Assembly: GCA_015067185.1 (NCBI GenBank)
Contig: SVMZ01000002.1
Coordinates: 62,001 to 126,000, forward strand
Source: Oscillospiraceae bacterium
GTDB taxonomy: Bacteria > Bacillota > Clostridia > Oscillospirales > Ruminococcaceae
Direction: 5' to 3'
DNA length: 64,000 bases
Shown here: positions 35,176 to 42,840 of the stretch, piece after piece
Position numbering within the stretch: the stretch's first letter is position 1
How the letters are laid out: each line of letters starts with the position of its first letter
Translations under genes and position numbers: made by a program
Notes under the pieces: model-generated
Seen by the model: only the letters and a program-made list of their open reading frames with translations
Told to the model about the DNA's origin: nothing
The model's database searches: none

Positions 35176-36585
35176 CTATTTGGAACGATTCAGTTGTTGT
35201 CTCATGGGATTCCATCTTCCGGATATATAGTAAATGGAAAACACTACAAATAACAACAGATTATGCGCAATCATACAGCCCCAGGCAGAAACAAGATCAA
35301 GCTGGAAAATCTGTGTACAGATAAAAGTTCCTACAATACGCACACACCACATACCGATAATATTGGTTATAAACGGCATAACTGTTCTTCCCATCCCCTG
35401 CATCATACCTTCAATAATGATAGAAAAACCATAGAACGGCTCAGATAATGCCACCATTCTCAGAACAGTCGTACCAAGCAGAATAACCTGTATATCTCTG
35501 GAAAACAACTTCATCATCGTTGGCGCTACCGCAAACAATGCTCCACCGGACAAAATCATCAACAACACTTCGATGAACAGCATCATTCTCGCAAGTTCTT
35601 TTAATTTTTTTCCGTCTTTTGCACCAAGAGAATTGCCGGCCAGTGTTGCTGCCGCGGTCTGCATACCGTAAGCAGGAATATAGAAAGCAGACTCCACCGT
35701 ATTGGCAATGGTATGGGCCGCTGTCGATATCTCTCCTAATGAATTGATCATTGCTGCAAAAGCAACATATCCAAGAGAGGTTCCAAAGCGCTGCAGAGCA
35801 TTGGGAATAGCTACCCGGATACAGGGAATCAGAATTGCTTTATCCGGACGCAGCGACTGGCCTTTGGGCGACAGCATGGGGTGTCTCCACAGTGCCACAG
35901 TGACACAAATTCCTCCAACTGCAAAAGCAATGGCACTGGCAATCGCCGCACCAATCACGCCCCATCCCATTCCCATTATTGTTATTTTTATAGAAAACAC
36001 TTCAATGATTCTCGTCTCATAAATAAACAGGAAATTAAGCACGACATTGACAATATTCACCAACACCCCAACCCGCATGGGGGTTTTGGTATCCCCTGCT
36101 GCCCTGAGTACCGTTCCAAATATAATACTGGCCGTTCGTGGCAGCATAGGAAGATATAGAATAAAAAAATATTTTGCCGCAATGGGACGAATACCGCTTT
36201 CCACCTGCATCCACACAGGGATTCTTCCACTCAACGAGAGCGTTAGAACAGTAAAAAACACACCACAAACCAATACAGCCAGAACAGCCTGTGCCGAAGT
36301 CCGCCTAGTCTTCTCCTTTTCCTTTGCTCCTGCAGCCTGAGAAATAAAAGCCAAAAAACCTACGCTGACAGCAGAGATCGTGCTTCCAATCAACCAGTTT
36401 ACAGTTGTTGTGGAACCTACGGCTGCTGTTGCTTCTGTACCCAGAGTGCCCACCATCGCAGTATCAATATACTGCACCGCTGTCTGCATCAATTGTTCCA
36501 ACATGGTCGGCCATGCCAAGACAAAGATAGTGGGAAGCAGGTGCCACGGCATATTTAAAAAACCTCTTTTTTTCATCTCAGCCAT
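35176..36585 (-). CDS. MATE family efflux transporter
   Basis: This 469-aa membrane protein has about 12 predicted transmembrane segments and the MATE N-terminal pattern (LAWPTMLEQLMQTAVQYIDTAMVGTLG). It exports drugs or metabolites in exchange for Na+ or H+. The ATG at 36585 is chosen because GAGGTG lies 4 nt upstream. This start overlaps the stop of the upstream DUF3737 gene by 8 nt (ATGGCTGA), so translation of the two is probably coupled. Confidence 0.88.
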   Translation of the reverse strand: MAEMKKRGFLNMPWHLLPTIFVLAWPTMLEQLMQTAVQYIDTAMVGTLGTEATAAVGSTTTVNWLIGSTISAVSVGFLAFISQAAGAKEKEKTRRTSAQAVLAVLVCGVFFTVLTLSLSGRIPVWMQVESGIRPIAAKYFFILYLPMLPRTASIIFGTVLRAAGDTKTPMRVGVLVNIVNVVLNFLFIYETRIIEVFSIKITIMGMGWGVIGAAIASAIAFAVGGICVTVALWRHPMLSPKGQSLRPDKAILIPCIRVAIPNALQRFGTSLGYVAFAAMINSLGEISTAAHTIANTVESAFYIPAYGMQTAAATLAGNSLGAKDGKKLKELARMMLFIEVLLMILSGGALFAVAPTMMKLFSRDIQVILLGTTVLRMVALSEPFYGFSIIIEGMMQGMGRTVMPFITNIIGMWCVRIVGTFICTQIFQLDLVSAWGCMIAHNLLLFVVFSIYYISGRWNPMRQQLNRSK

Positions 36586-37414
36586 TTTGCACCTCAATGA
36601 TACAGCTGCTTTGTTCTGTCAAAATCATTTCCTGTACGGAGGGAACAACAATTTTTCCTTCTTTTGGATTTTTGATACTGATAACCGGTGTTGTAATATC
36701 TGCCTCTACTGTTGATTTTTCAAAAGCAAAATCTGCACCATGCATTTCACAGTTGATAAGCTTCAAATTCTTGCAATAGCATAACGGCTGTGTTCCCTCT
36801 ATAACACAATTTTCAAAAGTGACATTCTCGCAGTACCAAGCCAAATATTCACCCTTGATCACACTGTTTTTTACCAACACATTTTTTGCATGCCAAAAGG
36901 CATCCTTGGTATCAAAACGGCAGTTTTCAAAAACAGAATCGGTTATGTATTGAAAGGAATATTTCCCATTCAGTGTCACATCATGGAAATTCAACTTTTG
37001 CGCGCGCAGCATAAAATATTCTCCCTCTGCGCTGCTTTTTTCCATATTGATATCACAGGAAAACCATCCAAACTCCGGAGAACGGATATTACATCCTTTT
37101 ATGATTATTTCCCTGCATTCCCGCAAGGCTTTTATCCCGTGAAGTCTGGAATCCGCTATCATAATCCTCTCCGAATACCACAGCGCAGCACGGCAGAACT
37201 CTGTCATCTCACAATTTTGAATATTCACATCCATATCGTGCCAGAAAGGATACCTTAAATTGAAAAAACAGTTTTCGGCTGTTATCCCGCTGCTTTCCTT
37301 GAAAGCACTTTCTCCATCAGCCGGACCATCAAAACGGCATGCCACGGCATATACCCCACGACTTCCATAAAGTGCTCTCTCTTCATCAAAGTTTTTTCCT
37401 GTTATTATCTTCAT
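36578..37414 (-). CDS. DUF3737 family right-handed beta-helix protein
   Basis: This 278-aa protein consists of repeated short strands such as NCFFNLRYPFWHD, NCRFDTKDAFWHA and YCENVTFENCVIEG, which is the ladder pattern of a right-handed beta-helix and matches DUF3737. The usual family start MKIITGKNF is at 37414, with GAGG 8 nt upstream. The track extends 46 codons further to a GTG and includes a zinc-ribbon-like CPFCG, but that region has no good ribosome site. No enzymatic residues can be named. It is coupled to the MATE gene. Confidence 0.75.
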   Translation of the reverse strand: MKIITGKNFDEERALYGSRGVYAVACRFDGPADGESAFKESSGITAENCFFNLRYPFWHDMDVNIQNCEMTEFCRAALWYSERIMIADSRLHGIKALRECREIIIKGCNIRSPEFGWFSCDINMEKSSAEGEYFMLRAQKLNFHDVTLNGKYSFQYITDSVFENCRFDTKDAFWHAKNVLVKNSVIKGEYLAWYCENVTFENCVIEGTQPLCYCKNLKLINCEMHGADFAFEKSTVEADITTPVISIKNPKEGKIVVPSVQEMILTEQSSCIIEVQNG

Positions 37415-37621
37415 TCTTTCTGCCTCTTCAGTTCGTTGATTCTCACGTTTATCATAAAGCAGCAGCCGTCCGCAAAACGGGCAGCTGCTTTCGTTTATCC
37501 CAGTTACACATTCCAAAAGCATCTTTTCTAACCGTTTTTCTGGAGTATGCACTTTCTTTTTGTTTATAAATAAAGTATATCACAGCTTGCTTTAACACGC
37601 AAGTTTGTTTTGATTTATTTA

Positions 37622-37650
37622 TTGTCTTTCTCTCTTTTTTATGGTATAAT
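37622..37650 (+). promoter_or_regulatory. Promoter of the second MATE gene
   Basis: TTGTCT (37622-37627) and TATAAT (37645-37650) are exactly 17 nt apart, leaving a 110-nt leader before the TTG start. Confidence 0.7.
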
Positions 37651-37688
37651 ATCATCTGCTGGCTCGGAAGGCAAAGCATTCATCGGAA

Positions 37689-37766
37689 ATGTTGCGCCGG
37701 ATAAGGCTGCAGGCTGGAATGTCTGCCCTTGTTCGGTCTTTTTATATGGGTTTATGGAGGTTTTAA
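37689..37766 (+). CDS. Possible 25-aa leader ORF of the MATE gene
   Basis: The leader holds a short frame from ATG at 37689 to TAA at 37764-37766. It encodes a basic and hydrophobic peptide (MLRRIRLQAG at the start, YMGLWRF at the end) and closes 2 nt before the TTG start of the transporter, across its GGAGG site. It has no clear ribosome site, so it may be chance. The same leader can fold into hairpins around GGCAAAGCATT and GCAGGC/GTCTGC. Confidence 0.3.
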   Translation: MLRRIRLQAGMSALVRSFYMGLWRF

Positions 37767-37768
37767 CA

Positions 37769-39115
37769 TTGAAAAAAAATACTGATCTTACTGAGGGCAG
37801 TATTGCCCAAAAACTAATTCGTTTTGCTGTTCCCATTTTCTTTGCCCTGTTTTTGCAATCTCTTTACGGCGGCGTTGACCTGCTGATTGTAGGGCGGTTT
37901 GCCGAAACAGCAGATGTATCCGGCGTTTCCTCCGGCAGTCAGCTGATGCAGACCATCACAATGGTCATTACCGGTCTTGCCATGGGCATTACCATCTATG
38001 TTGCCCAATGCATCGGAAGAAAAAATCGGCAGGACGCAGGCAAAGCAATTGGCTTTTCCATTTATCTTTTTACACTGATTGGTATCGTCATGTCTCTTGT
38101 CATTGGCATCTTCAGCAGTATGTTTACCAAACTTATCAATGCCCCTGCCGAAGCTGTTACCCAAACCAATATGTATATCAAAATCTGCGGCTTTGGCTCT
38201 CTGTTTATCGTAGCATATAACATCCTCGGCGCCATCTTTCGTGGAATCGGTGATTCCAAAACCCCGCTGCTGGCTGTGGGTATTTCCTGTCTTCTCAATA
38301 TCATCGGTGATTTGCTTTTTGTCGCCGTCTTTCATATGGGTGCAGCCGGAGCCGCTCTTGCCACTGTCCTCTCTCAAGGAATCAGCGTCTTCCTCTCCAT
38401 TGTGATCATTCTTAAACGCGAACTTCCCTTCGACTTTAAAAAGGAGTACATCCGTTTCAGTAAATTTCTGGCTTGTCAGGTTATTAAACTCGGTCTGCCT
38501 ATTGCGCTGCAGGAATTACTTGTTGGCCTTTCCTTTACGGTGATTCAAGTGGTAGCAAACGGTTTTGACGTGGTTTCTTCTGCAGGAGTTGGTGTCGGCA
38601 GTAAACTTTGCGGATTTATCCTGTTGATTCCCTCTGCTTATATGCAGGCAGTCGCAACCTTTGTGGATCAAAATCTCTCTGCCGGTAAACCCGACCGCGT
38701 AAAAAAATCCATGCATTTTGCCATCGGAAGTGCCCTTGCTCTCGGTCTTTTCATTGCCGTCTTCTCCTTCTTCAAAGGAGATCTTCTTACTGCTATCTTC
38801 GCTAAAGACCCTGCTGTCATCGAAGCATCTTTCCAGTACCTTAAAGGCTATGCCATTGACTGCATCTTTGTCTCCATACTCTTCTGTATGATTGGTTATT
38901 TCAATGGTCGCGGAGATACCTTCTTTGTTATGGTTCAAGGATTGGTCGGTGCTATCGTCATCCGTGTTCCTGTTGCTCTTCTGATGAGTTCTCTTACCAA
39001 CACGTCGTTATTCCTCATCGGTCTTGCCACTCCCTGTGCCAGCCTTGTGCAAATTCTGCTCTGCTTCGGTTATCTGTTCCTCTCCCGCAAAAAATCTTTG
39101 CAGCCCACCAATTGA
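37769..39115 (+). CDS. MATE family efflux transporter with TTG start
   Basis: This 448-aa multidrug/oligosaccharidyl-lipid/polysaccharide-superfamily exporter has about 12 membrane segments. Its family-typical N-terminus is KKNTDLTEGSIAQKLIRFAVP. The track begins upstream, but GGAGG (37756-37760) is 8 nt before a TTG at 37769, and MKKNTDLTEGSI is how this family usually starts; an ATG at 37754 lies upstream of the ribosome site. It has a good promoter and a structured 110-nt leader. It is divergent from the DUF3737-MATE operon and is not closely similar to the first MATE protein by eye. Confidence 0.88.
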   Translation: MKKNTDLTEGSIAQKLIRFAVPIFFALFLQSLYGGVDLLIVGRFAETADVSGVSSGSQLMQTITMVITGLAMGITIYVAQCIGRKNRQDAGKAIGFSIYLFTLIGIVMSLVIGIFSSMFTKLINAPAEAVTQTNMYIKICGFGSLFIVAYNILGAIFRGIGDSKTPLLAVGISCLLNIIGDLLFVAVFHMGAAGAALATVLSQGISVFLSIVIILKRELPFDFKKEYIRFSKFLACQVIKLGLPIALQELLVGLSFTVIQVVANGFDVVSSAGVGVGSKLCGFILLIPSAYMQAVATFVDQNLSAGKPDRVKKSMHFAIGSALALGLFIAVFSFFKGDLLTAIFAKDPAVIEASFQYLKGYAIDCIFVSILFCMIGYFNGRGDTFFVMVQGLVGAIVIRVPVALLMSSLTNTSLFLIGLATPCASLVQILLCFGYLFLSRKKSLQPTN

Positions 39116-39135
39116 ACAACCATTTTCATCTCTTT

Positions 39136-39169
39136 GACAGCGTCGTTTTCAACGCCGCTGTCTTTTTTA
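39136..39169 (+). terminator. Terminator of the second MATE gene
   Basis: GACAGCG and CGCTGTC with an inner CG-rich pairing, then TTTTTT. Confidence 0.8.
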
Positions 39170-39736
39170 CTCTACCAGCTTTACTCCATCCCACGCCTTC
39201 CGAATCATGGCATACTGAGCCATATCCCAAAACTCTCCTGTTTTGCTTTTAAAAACCTCTTTCTCGATCCCCTCCAATGTAAATCCGCATTTCTGTGCCA
39301 CTCTTCCGGATGCAGGATTTTTCAATGCGTGATGAATCACGATGCGGTGAACACCAATTTCCCCAAAAAGATAATCTCTGACTGCTTTGACCGCTTCTGT
39401 CATAATCCCTTTTCCCCAATTATCATATCCCATACAGTACCCCAGTTCAGCACTTTCATGCTTTTCATTCAACAGCACAACACTGATTCCTCCAATCGCC
39501 CTGCCTTCTAACTCTATAACCCAGTTATAGCAGTTCTTCTCCTGATAAGCCGCACACCAAGTTTTCAAAATCTCTTTTGTCAGTTCTATCGACCCATGCG
39601 GTTCCCATGTAAGAAATCTGGTCACCCGCTCATCATTAGCCCAGTTATAAAACATATCTGCCGCATCATCCACAGCAAAGCGCCTTAGAATCAACCTTTC
39701 TGTTTTCAGTGTTTGTGTTCCTTTATGTGTCATCAT
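39167..39736 (-). CDS. GNAT family N-acetyltransferase (RimJ/RimL type)
   Basis: This 189-aa enzyme transfers acetyl from acetyl-CoA to an amine of a small molecule or a protein N-terminus. It has the typical opening LKTERLILRRF, the acetyl-CoA binding ELGYCMGYDNWGKGIMTEA (about 106-124), and the RIVIHHALKNPASGRVAQKCGF end block. The ATG at 39736 has AGGA 9 nt upstream and begins 5 nt after the stop of the methyltransferase gene, so both are on one transcript. That transcript starts with the attenuator leader at 40.56-40.81 kb, which suggests that the pair protects against a drug. Confidence 0.85.
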   Translation of the reverse strand: MMTHKGTQTLKTERLILRRFAVDDAADMFYNWANDERVTRFLTWEPHGSIELTKEILKTWCAAYQEKNCYNWVIELEGRAIGGISVVLLNEKHESAELGYCMGYDNWGKGIMTEAVKAVRDYLFGEIGVHRIVIHHALKNPASGRVAQKCGFTLEGIEKEVFKSKTGEFWDMAQYAMIRKAWDGVKLVE

Positions 39737-39741
39737 TTTAT

Positions 39742-40533
39742 TCAATCCTTTCTGAAAATATCCAATGTGTGGTGAGAATACCCCGACAGGTCAACCCTCT
39801 CACAGGTTGCAAGATGATATCTGATAAACATGTTATATCTCTCTTCTTCCATATTCGCCAAGGTATCACGCATATGATTGGCATAACCATCCGTCGCAAC
39901 ATAATGCAGCTGTGTAACAGGAAACTGCGAACGCAGTTCATCAATCTCTTCCTTACGATACAACTCAAATATATCCCAAGGATTGGAAAAGGTTTCAAAA
40001 GTCTCGGTATTAAGCATACATTTTTCTATAATATCCCAAATCATTCCTTTTCCAAAACCATAGCTGAGAATACTGGCATCTCCCATACAATATGTAGCAA
40101 AAATGATTCCCCCCTTCTTTGTCACCCTTATCGCTTCTGATAACGCCTTCCATTGATCCTCTTTCGTAAACAGATGATACATCGGTCCCAGCAGCAATGT
40201 TATATCATAACTCTCTGCTGTAAACATGGAAAGATCTGTCGCATTTCCCTGAATGATCGTAATTTGCTCTCCCTCTTTCGTATTTTCTCTGAACAACTGG
40301 ATATTGTGCTCCAATAGTTCTACAGCATCCACCCGATACCCCTTTTCTGCCAATGCATGGCTATATCTTCCTGTTGCTGCACCAATTTCCAGAATTCTCA
40401 TTCCTTTTTGCAAATACCTTTCGATATAGTGCATGGTTGTCAGATACTCCACCATACCGTGTCGGGTAGTAAGCCGTCCATCTTCATCGTAATTTTCATA
40501 ATACGCAGACAGATATTCTTTTGTCATCATCAT
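39742..40533 (-). CDS. Class I SAM-dependent methyltransferase
   Basis: This 263-aa Rossmann-fold methyltransferase has motif I LEIGAATGRYSHALA (about residues 45-59), motif II in AVELLEHNI, and LLLGPMYHL in the motif IV position. The substrate is unknown; it is not one of the Erm-type N6-dimethyltransferases, whose NIPY motif is absent. AAGGAG lies 5-6 nt before the first of three ATGs. The gene is preceded by a consensus promoter, a 42-aa leader ORF and an intrinsic terminator (see findings), the layout of drug-inducible resistance genes. The GNAT gene follows directly. Confidence 0.85.
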   Translation of the reverse strand: MMMTKEYLSAYYENYDEDGRLTTRHGMVEYLTTMHYIERYLQKGMRILEIGAATGRYSHALAEKGYRVDAVELLEHNIQLFRENTKEGEQITIIQGNATDLSMFTAESYDITLLLGPMYHLFTKEDQWKALSEAIRVTKKGGIIFATYCMGDASILSYGFGKGMIWDIIEKCMLNTETFETFSNPWDIFELYRKEEIDELRSQFPVTQLHYVATDGYANHMRDTLANMEEERYNMFIRYHLATCERVDLSGYSHHTLDIFRKD

Positions 40534-40550
40534 TCCATCTCCTTTGTTAT

Positions 40551-40597
40551 AAATAAAAAACAGTGCGGCTAAACCAACACGTTCAGCTCACACTGTG
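40551..40597 (-). terminator. Attenuator terminator before the methyltransferase
   Basis: The minus strand reads ACAGTGTG, then GCTGAAC, a GTGTTG loop, GTTTAGC, CGCACTGT and TTTTTTATTT. The two stacked stems are fully paired (with a G-T wobble) and the T tract ends 17 nt before the methyltransferase start. Confidence 0.8.
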
Positions 40598-40627
40598 TAT
40601 CCTCTGTTAATCCCTCTCAGCTTGCTG

Positions 40628-40756
40628 TTAAAAGACAGCCTTCTGTTTTTCAAAAACAAAGTATGACAATGTAAGCCTGTTTCCACACCACATTCCCATG
40701 GTTGGAACAGACTGCATGACGACTGCTGTATTAACAATAATACTGCGTACCGACAT
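40628..40756 (-). CDS. 42-aa leader peptide ORF, probable attenuation peptide
   Basis: This ORF is too short for the track. It starts at ATG 40756 with GGAGG exactly 8 nt upstream (an earlier ATG at 40762 is only 2 nt away) and ends at TAA 40628. Its peptide begins MSVRSIIVNTAVV. The SIxV at positions 5-8 matches the placement of SIFV in the ErmC leader MGIFSIFVIS, and AVV recalls the IAVV stall of another Erm leader. The ORF lies between a consensus promoter and the terminator in front of the methyltransferase. It is inferred to be a ribosome-stalling peptide that opens the terminator; this is untested. Confidence 0.55.
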   Translation of the reverse strand: MSVRSIIVNTAVVMQSVPTMGMWCGNRLTLSYFVFEKQKAVF

Positions 40757-40782
40757 TGTCATAACCTCCGAAAATTTTCTAC

Positions 40783-40811
40783 ATTATAGCATTGTCTCTC
40801 TTTTTTGTCAA
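40783..40811 (-). promoter_or_regulatory. Consensus promoter of the methyltransferase operon
   Basis: TTGACA (40806-40811), a 17-nt spacer and TATAAT (40783-40788) give a perfect sigma-A promoter, unusually strong for an accessory gene and typical of genes held back by attenuation. Confidence 0.85.
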
Positions 40812-40967
40812 CTCTTCTCATAAAAACATTCTCATAGCATCTGTATGTTTTCTTATCAAAATGTTCTCATTTTCTACTTCTTTTCTCAAATCTCTGTATT
40901 TTAAAAAAGTTTATGCTATAATTTCCTCAGGACTTTTATCTACCATCTATTATGAAAGGAGAAATAT

Positions 40968-42653
40968 ATGAGACCCGATATTAACAAAATGACTCTCCGT
41001 GAAAAAATTGGCCAGACTGCTATTCCTGCTCCTCCCACCCTTACAAATGGAATGAAAAAATACGGTTCTTATGCCAAATACTTTAAAGATTATCCCTACA
41101 GCGGTATCTTCATCGAGTATTTCTATAAAGAAATTGATGCAAACTCTTCTTCCGATTCAGAAAAAAATAATGAAGCTTTTACTGGTGAATCAGTTGAACT
41201 TCAGCGTCTCAGCCTGACCCATGATTTTGCCGAGTTTGTTCCGAAATTCCAGAAAGAACTGGATATCCCTGCCTTTGTTTGCTGTGATGCCGAATTCGGT
41301 ATTAAGGGAGAAATTTTTGAAGACGGTCATCTGATTCCCACCCAAATTGCAGTTGCAGCTGCAGCCGATGAAAACCTTGCCTATCGCCGCGGTTATTACT
41401 GGGGACGTGAAATGCGCTCCATTGGTATGAACTGGGTTTTTGGTCCTATCGGTGATCTCTCTGCCAGCTTTTTTGCCACCCATGCCCCCAGAAGTTTTTC
41501 CGATGACCCACAGCTTACTGCCCGCATGCTCACTGCTACCCTGAATGGACTTCATGATGCCGGTATGGTCGACTGCACTAAACACTATCCCGGTACCGGC
41601 CACGAATTCCGCGATTCCCATTTTTCTTTCTGCTGCATCAATGATACTCTCGAGGAATGGTCCGATGGGCAGAAGCAGGTTTGGAAAGCGGCCGTGGATG
41701 CCGGCGCTAAAACCTTTATGACTGCACACCTTCCCCTTCCCTGCATTGATCCTACTCCTGTTAAAGGACGTTTTCTCCGCCCCGGGTCCGCCTCTAAAAA
41801 GGTTCTCGATGTTCTGCGTGACGATCTCGGCCACGACGGCGTTATCATCTCCGATGCTGTCAGCATGAAAAGTCTCGCCGCAACCTTTGAACATGAAGAG
41901 GTTTTGATCGAGTGTTTCAACGCTGGCAATGATATGATTCTTTTCTGCCATGATGACTATTTTGACATTATGGAACGTGCTATCCATGATGGCCGTGTCT
42001 CTATGGAGAGACTGGATGAGGCAGTCAACCGTATTCTTCGTCTTAAGGAAGAGATGGGGCTCTTCGACGGTAATTATATCAGTGCTCCGCTGACTGCAGA
42101 AGAGCTTGCCGATTTTGAAAAAATCAATTTTGAATCCGCCGCCAAATCTCTTACCCTTGTCAACAACGAGAACAATATGATTCCCTTTGATCCACAAAAG
42201 GTACACCGTGCAGCAATCATTGCCATCACCGAATATGCTCCTTTTGTCGGCTATCTTGACGAAATTGTAAAGACCTTTGAAGGTTACGGAATTGAAGCTA
42301 CAGTATATGATGGTTTGACTTCAAAATCTCACCTTACCAAGCTCTGCGATGAAAATGACATTATCATCTATGCCTGCTACCTGAATCAGGGACGTCCGCT
42401 TGGTTTTCCCGGCTTCTCCTCCGGTAAGGCTATGAATACCCTCTTTAATGCCTGCTCCTGTGGAAATGAGAAATCAGTCGCCGTTTCTTTCGGTTCTACT
42501 TCTATCTATTACAACTATTTCGAATATGTAGATGCCTATGTGGACGCCTACTCCGATACTCCTGAAACCATGCATGCCTTTGTTAAGGCACTTCTCGGTG
42601 AGATTCCTTTCCCCGGAAAACCACCTATGTCGCACAAACCCAAGCTTGTTTGA
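40968..42653 (+). CDS. Glycoside hydrolase family 3 protein (NagZ/beta-hexosaminidase-like)
   Basis: This 561-aa GH3 enzyme has the N-terminal TIM barrel with CTKHYPGTGHEFRDSHF (about 205-221) and the nucleophile aspartate in DGVIISDAVSMKS (about 289-301). A C-terminal alpha/beta sandwich (about 380-550) follows. There is no signal peptide, so it acts on imported glycosides or amino-sugar disaccharides. The KHYPGTG motif with a His nearby is typical of the NagZ-type subgroup, but the length and C-terminal domain also fit beta-glucosidases. AGGAG lies 7 nt upstream. It has its own terminator; a Gfo/Idh/MocA oxidoreductase gene follows with a separate promoter. Confidence 0.82.
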   Translation: MRPDINKMTLREKIGQTAIPAPPTLTNGMKKYGSYAKYFKDYPYSGIFIEYFYKEIDANSSSDSEKNNEAFTGESVELQRLSLTHDFAEFVPKFQKELDIPAFVCCDAEFGIKGEIFEDGHLIPTQIAVAAAADENLAYRRGYYWGREMRSIGMNWVFGPIGDLSASFFATHAPRSFSDDPQLTARMLTATLNGLHDAGMVDCTKHYPGTGHEFRDSHFSFCCINDTLEEWSDGQKQVWKAAVDAGAKTFMTAHLPLPCIDPTPVKGRFLRPGSASKKVLDVLRDDLGHDGVIISDAVSMKSLAATFEHEEVLIECFNAGNDMILFCHDDYFDIMERAIHDGRVSMERLDEAVNRILRLKEEMGLFDGNYISAPLTAEELADFEKINFESAAKSLTLVNNENNMIPFDPQKVHRAAIIAITEYAPFVGYLDEIVKTFEGYGIEATVYDGLTSKSHLTKLCDENDIIIYACYLNQGRPLGFPGFSSGKAMNTLFNACSCGNEKSVAVSFGSTSIYYNYFEYVDAYVDAYSDTPETMHAFVKALLGEIPFPGKPPMSHKPKLV

Positions 42654-42676
42654 TTTTCCCTCCTGTAAAACAGTTT

Positions 42677-42720
42677 TAGCCCCTGTTCTCGGATAACTCC
42701 GAAGACAGGGGTTATTTCTG
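42677..42720 (+). terminator. Terminator of the GH3 gene
   Basis: AGCCCCTGT and ACAGGGGTT pair, with an inner CTCGG/CTCCGA, followed by ATTTCTGTTT. Confidence 0.75.
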
Positions 42721-42775
42721 TTTATGATAAATCATTATTTCAAACTTTTTCACATAAAAACATAGATATTATCCA

Positions 42776-42803
42776 TTGAAGAAATTTTCACTGATGCTAT
42801 AAT
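42776..42803 (+). promoter_or_regulatory. Promoter of the first Gfo/Idh/MocA gene
   Basis: TTGAAG (42776-42781) and TATAAT (42798-42803) are 16 nt apart. Confidence 0.55.
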
Positions 42804-42840
42804 AATATCAATCATTCATGAACTGGAAGGAGCAGAAACT

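Noticed and set aside
37651-37768. Cyclic-di-GMP-I riboswitch before the second MATE gene
   Set aside because: GGCAAAGC resembles the GCAAACC of that class, but the following ACGCAAAGC block and the tetraloop receptor are missing.
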